A program made the position numbers and the translations under genes. Source: Ruminococcaceae bacterium UBA5391 (GTDB lineage Bacteria; Bacillota; Clostridia; Oscillospirales; Acutalibacteraceae). Taken from it: 7,000 nt of DNA. Location: contig DHOL01000038.1 in assembly GCA_002410755.1 (NCBI GenBank), forward strand, positions 5,470-12,469, written 5' to 3'. Shown in pieces: positions 5,878 through 7,000 of the stretch. Under the pieces are notes generated by a model. The model saw nothing but the letters and a program-made list of their open reading frames with translations. It did not search any database and had not been told where the DNA came from. How positions within the stretch are numbered: position 1 is the stretch's first letter; the number at the start of each line of letters is the position of its first letter.

Positions 5878-5890
5878 CTACTTTAAGTAG
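5878..5890. promoter_or_regulatory. perfect operator palindrome O3
   Basis: CTACTT-T-AAGTAG, 6-bp arms around one base. It lies between the repressor gene and the divergent plus-strand frame, following TTGAAA (5870-5875), which could be a -35 box with a poor -10 CACTAT (5895-5900, 19-bp spacer). A repressor dimer bound here would block rightward transcription. It is the best match to the half-sites at O1 and O2. Confidence 0.65.
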
Positions 5891-5930
5891 AACACACTAT
5901 GCTCAAATCTAAAAAAAGAGGTAAAAAAAC

Positions 5931-6008
5931 TTGAAATTTACAGAAGAGCAAGAGCAGGCTCGCAAGTTTGCAAACAAAACAGAGCGAAAAGCGGACGGCT
6001 ACGTCTGA
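5931..6008 (+). pseudogene. truncated divergent early gene (cro position)
   Basis: A 25-codon frame starting with TTG, with GAGG (5918-5921) about 9 bases upstream, reads MKFTEEQEQARKFANKTERK and then stops at TGA 6006-6008. It is charged and helical in look, and is not recognised. Its place, divergent from the repressor across the operators, is that of cro or a first early gene. The frame ends just where phage-like sequence stops, so it is probably the 5' stub left by a deletion. A genuine 25-residue peptide or a chance frame remains possible. Confidence 0.4.
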
Positions 6009-6054
6009 CACCGCGGGTACAGTGTAGGCTCTGAAAACAGCATAGGTAAAATAT

Positions 6055-6089
6055 TTTCCCCGCTGGCCTTATTGGCGGCTGGCGGGAAA
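6055..6089 (-). terminator. weak hairpin downstream of the DUF6143-like gene
   Basis: Bases 6082-6089 pair with 6055-6063 (8 bp, one bulged base), and a small inner stem (6066-6068 with 6074-6076) lies within. It begins 14 bases after the stop of the gene on its right. The following bases on the minus strand include a short TTTT run. The position fits a terminator, but the U-tract is poor. Apart from this and the 25-codon stub nothing else is seen between 6009 and 6103. Confidence 0.4.
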
Positions 6090-6103
6090 TTTTCGGGTGA
6101 ACC

Positions 6104-6640
6104 CTATCGGATTCTTTCTTCCCACCACCCAAATGCTATTCGGGCGGCTCCGGAAACGCAAGCAGAGTCCGTCAGGGTGACAAACACTAAAAAAGAGCCT
6201 CCGGGTGGAAAAATCAGTTTTCCATTTTCCACTTCCACGACAGTGGTTCCTGGTTCGCCTCTGCGGACAAACGCTTTTACCCCACCTTCAGGTCCTCCAT
6301 TCGCATTGGAAGCCTTCAGAAGGCGTATCTGTGGCTGAGGAGTAGGGCGAAAGGCCATATTGGATGGAGTTACAAGTGAAGATTCCGAAGCATTTCCAGG
6401 CGGATCTGAATTAAACCAAAACTGGGCGCGGAATGGATTATTTGATATATCTGTTACAGTCCAAACATTAACATGCAGGTTGACGCCTGATCGCCGGGGA
6501 TTGTATAACATTGCCCACGCACTTGTACCATTTTTGATACTCAATTCGTCCGCATATCCAATGAAGTATTTCCCTAGTGTGGACTCATACAATTCAATAG
6601 GAATATTAACCGATTTTTCTATGCTCCCTAAATTAATCAT
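6104..6640 (-). CDS. hypothetical protein resembling DUF6143
   Basis: A 178-residue soluble-looking protein with no signal peptide or membrane helix. Motifs that I associate from memory with the DUF6143 group are GYADELSIKNGTSAWAMLYN, SGVNLHVNVW, AQFWFNSDPPGN, LVTPSN, then TTVVEVENGKLIFPPGGSF and a closing IAFGWWEE. These proteins occur in Clostridia and Bacilli and have no established function. The alternation of short hydrophobic strands suggests a beta-rich fold. The start is uncertain. The frame extends to a TTG at 6661, but that has no usable ribosome binding site; the ATG at 6640 has GGAGG 14 bases upstream, longer than usual. No neighbour shares its strand nearby, so it is probably monocistronic. 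It does not look phage-derived and may lie outside the remnant. Confidence 0.75.
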   Translation of the reverse strand: MINLGSIEKSVNIPIELYESTLGKYFIGYADELSIKNGTSAWAMLYNPRRSGVNLHVNVWTVTDISNNPFRAQFWFNSDPPGNASESSLVTPSNMAFRPTPQPQIRLLKASNANGGPEGGVKAFVRRGEPGTTVVEVENGKLIFPPGGSFLVFVTLTDSACVSGAARIAFGWWEERIR

Positions 6641-6695
6641 ATTTTTGCATGGTCCCTCCAACCGTCCGAATCAGTCCGCGATAATTTAAAAGTTA

Positions 6696-6710
6696 TCACA
6701 TTATATGTGA
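6696..6710. promoter_or_regulatory. interrupted palindrome over the -10 box of the DUF6143-like gene
   Basis: TCACAT-TAT-ATGTGA, 6-bp arms. On the minus strand it contains TATAAT (6700-6705) about 60 bases before the gene's ATG. No good sigma-A -35 box is present at 16-18 bp. Read differently, CATATAAT with GCATG (6724-6728) 16 bp upstream loosely resembles a sporulation sigma-G type promoter. Either a repressor site over the -10 or simply a promoter with chance symmetry. Confidence 0.4.
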
Positions 6711-6848
6711 GGGACGGGCTGTCCATGCTACTTCAAACAGGCACGCCGTGAATTGTGTGACTTTTTCTTTGAACCCATCGGATTGGTTTCCGGTAAGCCT
6801 TATTTTTATTTGTGATGTATACTTACTACGAGAATTGTTTTTTTGCAG

Positions 6849-6854
6849 TATAAT
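6849..6854 (+). promoter_or_regulatory. possible -10 box of the right-edge gene
   Basis: A perfect TATAAT 20 bases before the ATG at 6874, but no -35 match at 16-18 bp. TATACT at 6818-6823 is an alternative, also without a -35. An activator-dependent or alternative sigma promoter, or no promoter here, are all possible. Confidence 0.3.
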
Positions 6855-6873
6855 AATTCCAGGAGGGATCAAT

Positions 6874-7000
6874 ATGACAATACTCGACATGAAGCACCTT
6901 GACCATCGCCTGCGGGAGATTTCAGATCTGTTCGGGACCGGTTTCCCGATCATGAAAAAAGTTATTGCCGAGACCGCTGAAAAATATGAAATGCCAGTGA
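6874..7000 (+). CDS. unrecognised gene, 5' part only, runs off the window
   Basis: An open frame from ATG 6874 to the window end (42 codons, no stop) with an excellent AGGAGGG (6861-6867) 6 bases upstream, which makes this a real gene. The visible part reads MTILDMKHLDHRLREISDLF and continues through FPIMKKVIAETAEKYEMPV. It is charged, probably helical, and without a signal peptide. I do not recognise a family. It is divergent from the DUF6143-like gene across a 233-base intergenic stretch, which otherwise shows only the palindrome at 6696-6710 and a weak 5-bp hairpin before a T-rich run near 6786-6811. Confidence 0.7.
   Translation, partial: MTILDMKHLDHRLREISDLFGTGFPIMKKVIAETAEKYEMPV

Noticed and set aside
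5938..6132. A 64-codon minus-strand frame overlapping the end of the DUF6143-like gene
   Set aside because: It has no ribosome binding site, overlaps a real gene and the hairpin at 6055-6089, and its product is low in recognisable structure.
6786..6811. A 5-bp hairpin (GGTTT/AAGCC) followed by a T-rich run
   Set aside because: The stem is too short and no plus-strand transcript is expected to end there.
6696..6953. An 85-codon minus-strand frame
   Set aside because: It overlaps the well-initiated plus-strand gene at 6874 and the palindrome at 6696-6710, and its product looks like non-coding sequence (RSEISRRRWSR and similar).
4230..7000. A repeated tRNA 3' end that would be the right attachment site
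   Set aside because: I read the rest of the window for a copy of the T arm and acceptor end and saw none; if it exists it is outside the window or deleted.
1..7000. CRISPR arrays, insertion sequences or rRNA
   Set aside because: No regularly spaced repeats, transposase motifs or rRNA-like sequence were seen.

Overview
The window looks like a chromosomal segment of a low-to-mid GC Firmicute, most likely a member of Clostridia of the Ruminococcaceae/Oscillospiraceae type. The evidence is strong AGGAGG ribosome binding sites, near-consensus sigma-A promoters, an encoded CCA end on the tRNA, a VanY-like M15 peptidase, a glutaminyl-tRNA synthetase beside a glutamyl-tRNA synthetase, and a protein resembling the Clostridia/Bacilli DUF6143 group. 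This assignment is inference from gene content, not a database match.

Left part (1-4252), housekeeping. Read on the minus strand from right to left, it carries a membrane-anchored VanY-like D,D-carboxypeptidase, then gltX and glnS. gltX and glnS overlap by 4 bp (ATGA) and are presumably co-translated. A good promoter in front of gltX has its -35 box inside the stop codon of the carboxypeptidase gene. A tRNA with CAT anticodon follows on the plus strand, with its own promoter and a strong terminator.

Middle part (about 4253-6030), remnant of a temperate phage or integrative element. Immediately 3' of the tRNA lie, in the usual order of a Firmicute lysogeny module: an internally deleted tyrosine-recombinase gene pointing at the tRNA, a small four-helix membrane protein, an intact XRE-S24 (CI/LexA-like) repressor, and an operator region with three CTACTT/AAGTAG-type sites whose centres are 42 and 21 bp apart. 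On the far side is a 25-codon divergent reading frame that ends abruptly where cro or another early gene would be. Repressor, operators and membrane protein look intact while integrase and early region are lost, so this may be a domesticated immunity remnant. Two hairpins in it have their U-tracts only or mainly on the plus strand, and each is preceded by a plus-strand promoter-like sequence. This suggests two short RNAs that do not belong to the minus-strand genes.

Right part (6031-7000). A minus-strand gene for a 178-residue protein resembling DUF6143 has a -10 box embedded in a 15-bp interrupted palindrome. A plus-strand gene with an excellent ribosome binding site begins at 6874 and runs off the window; it is not recognised.
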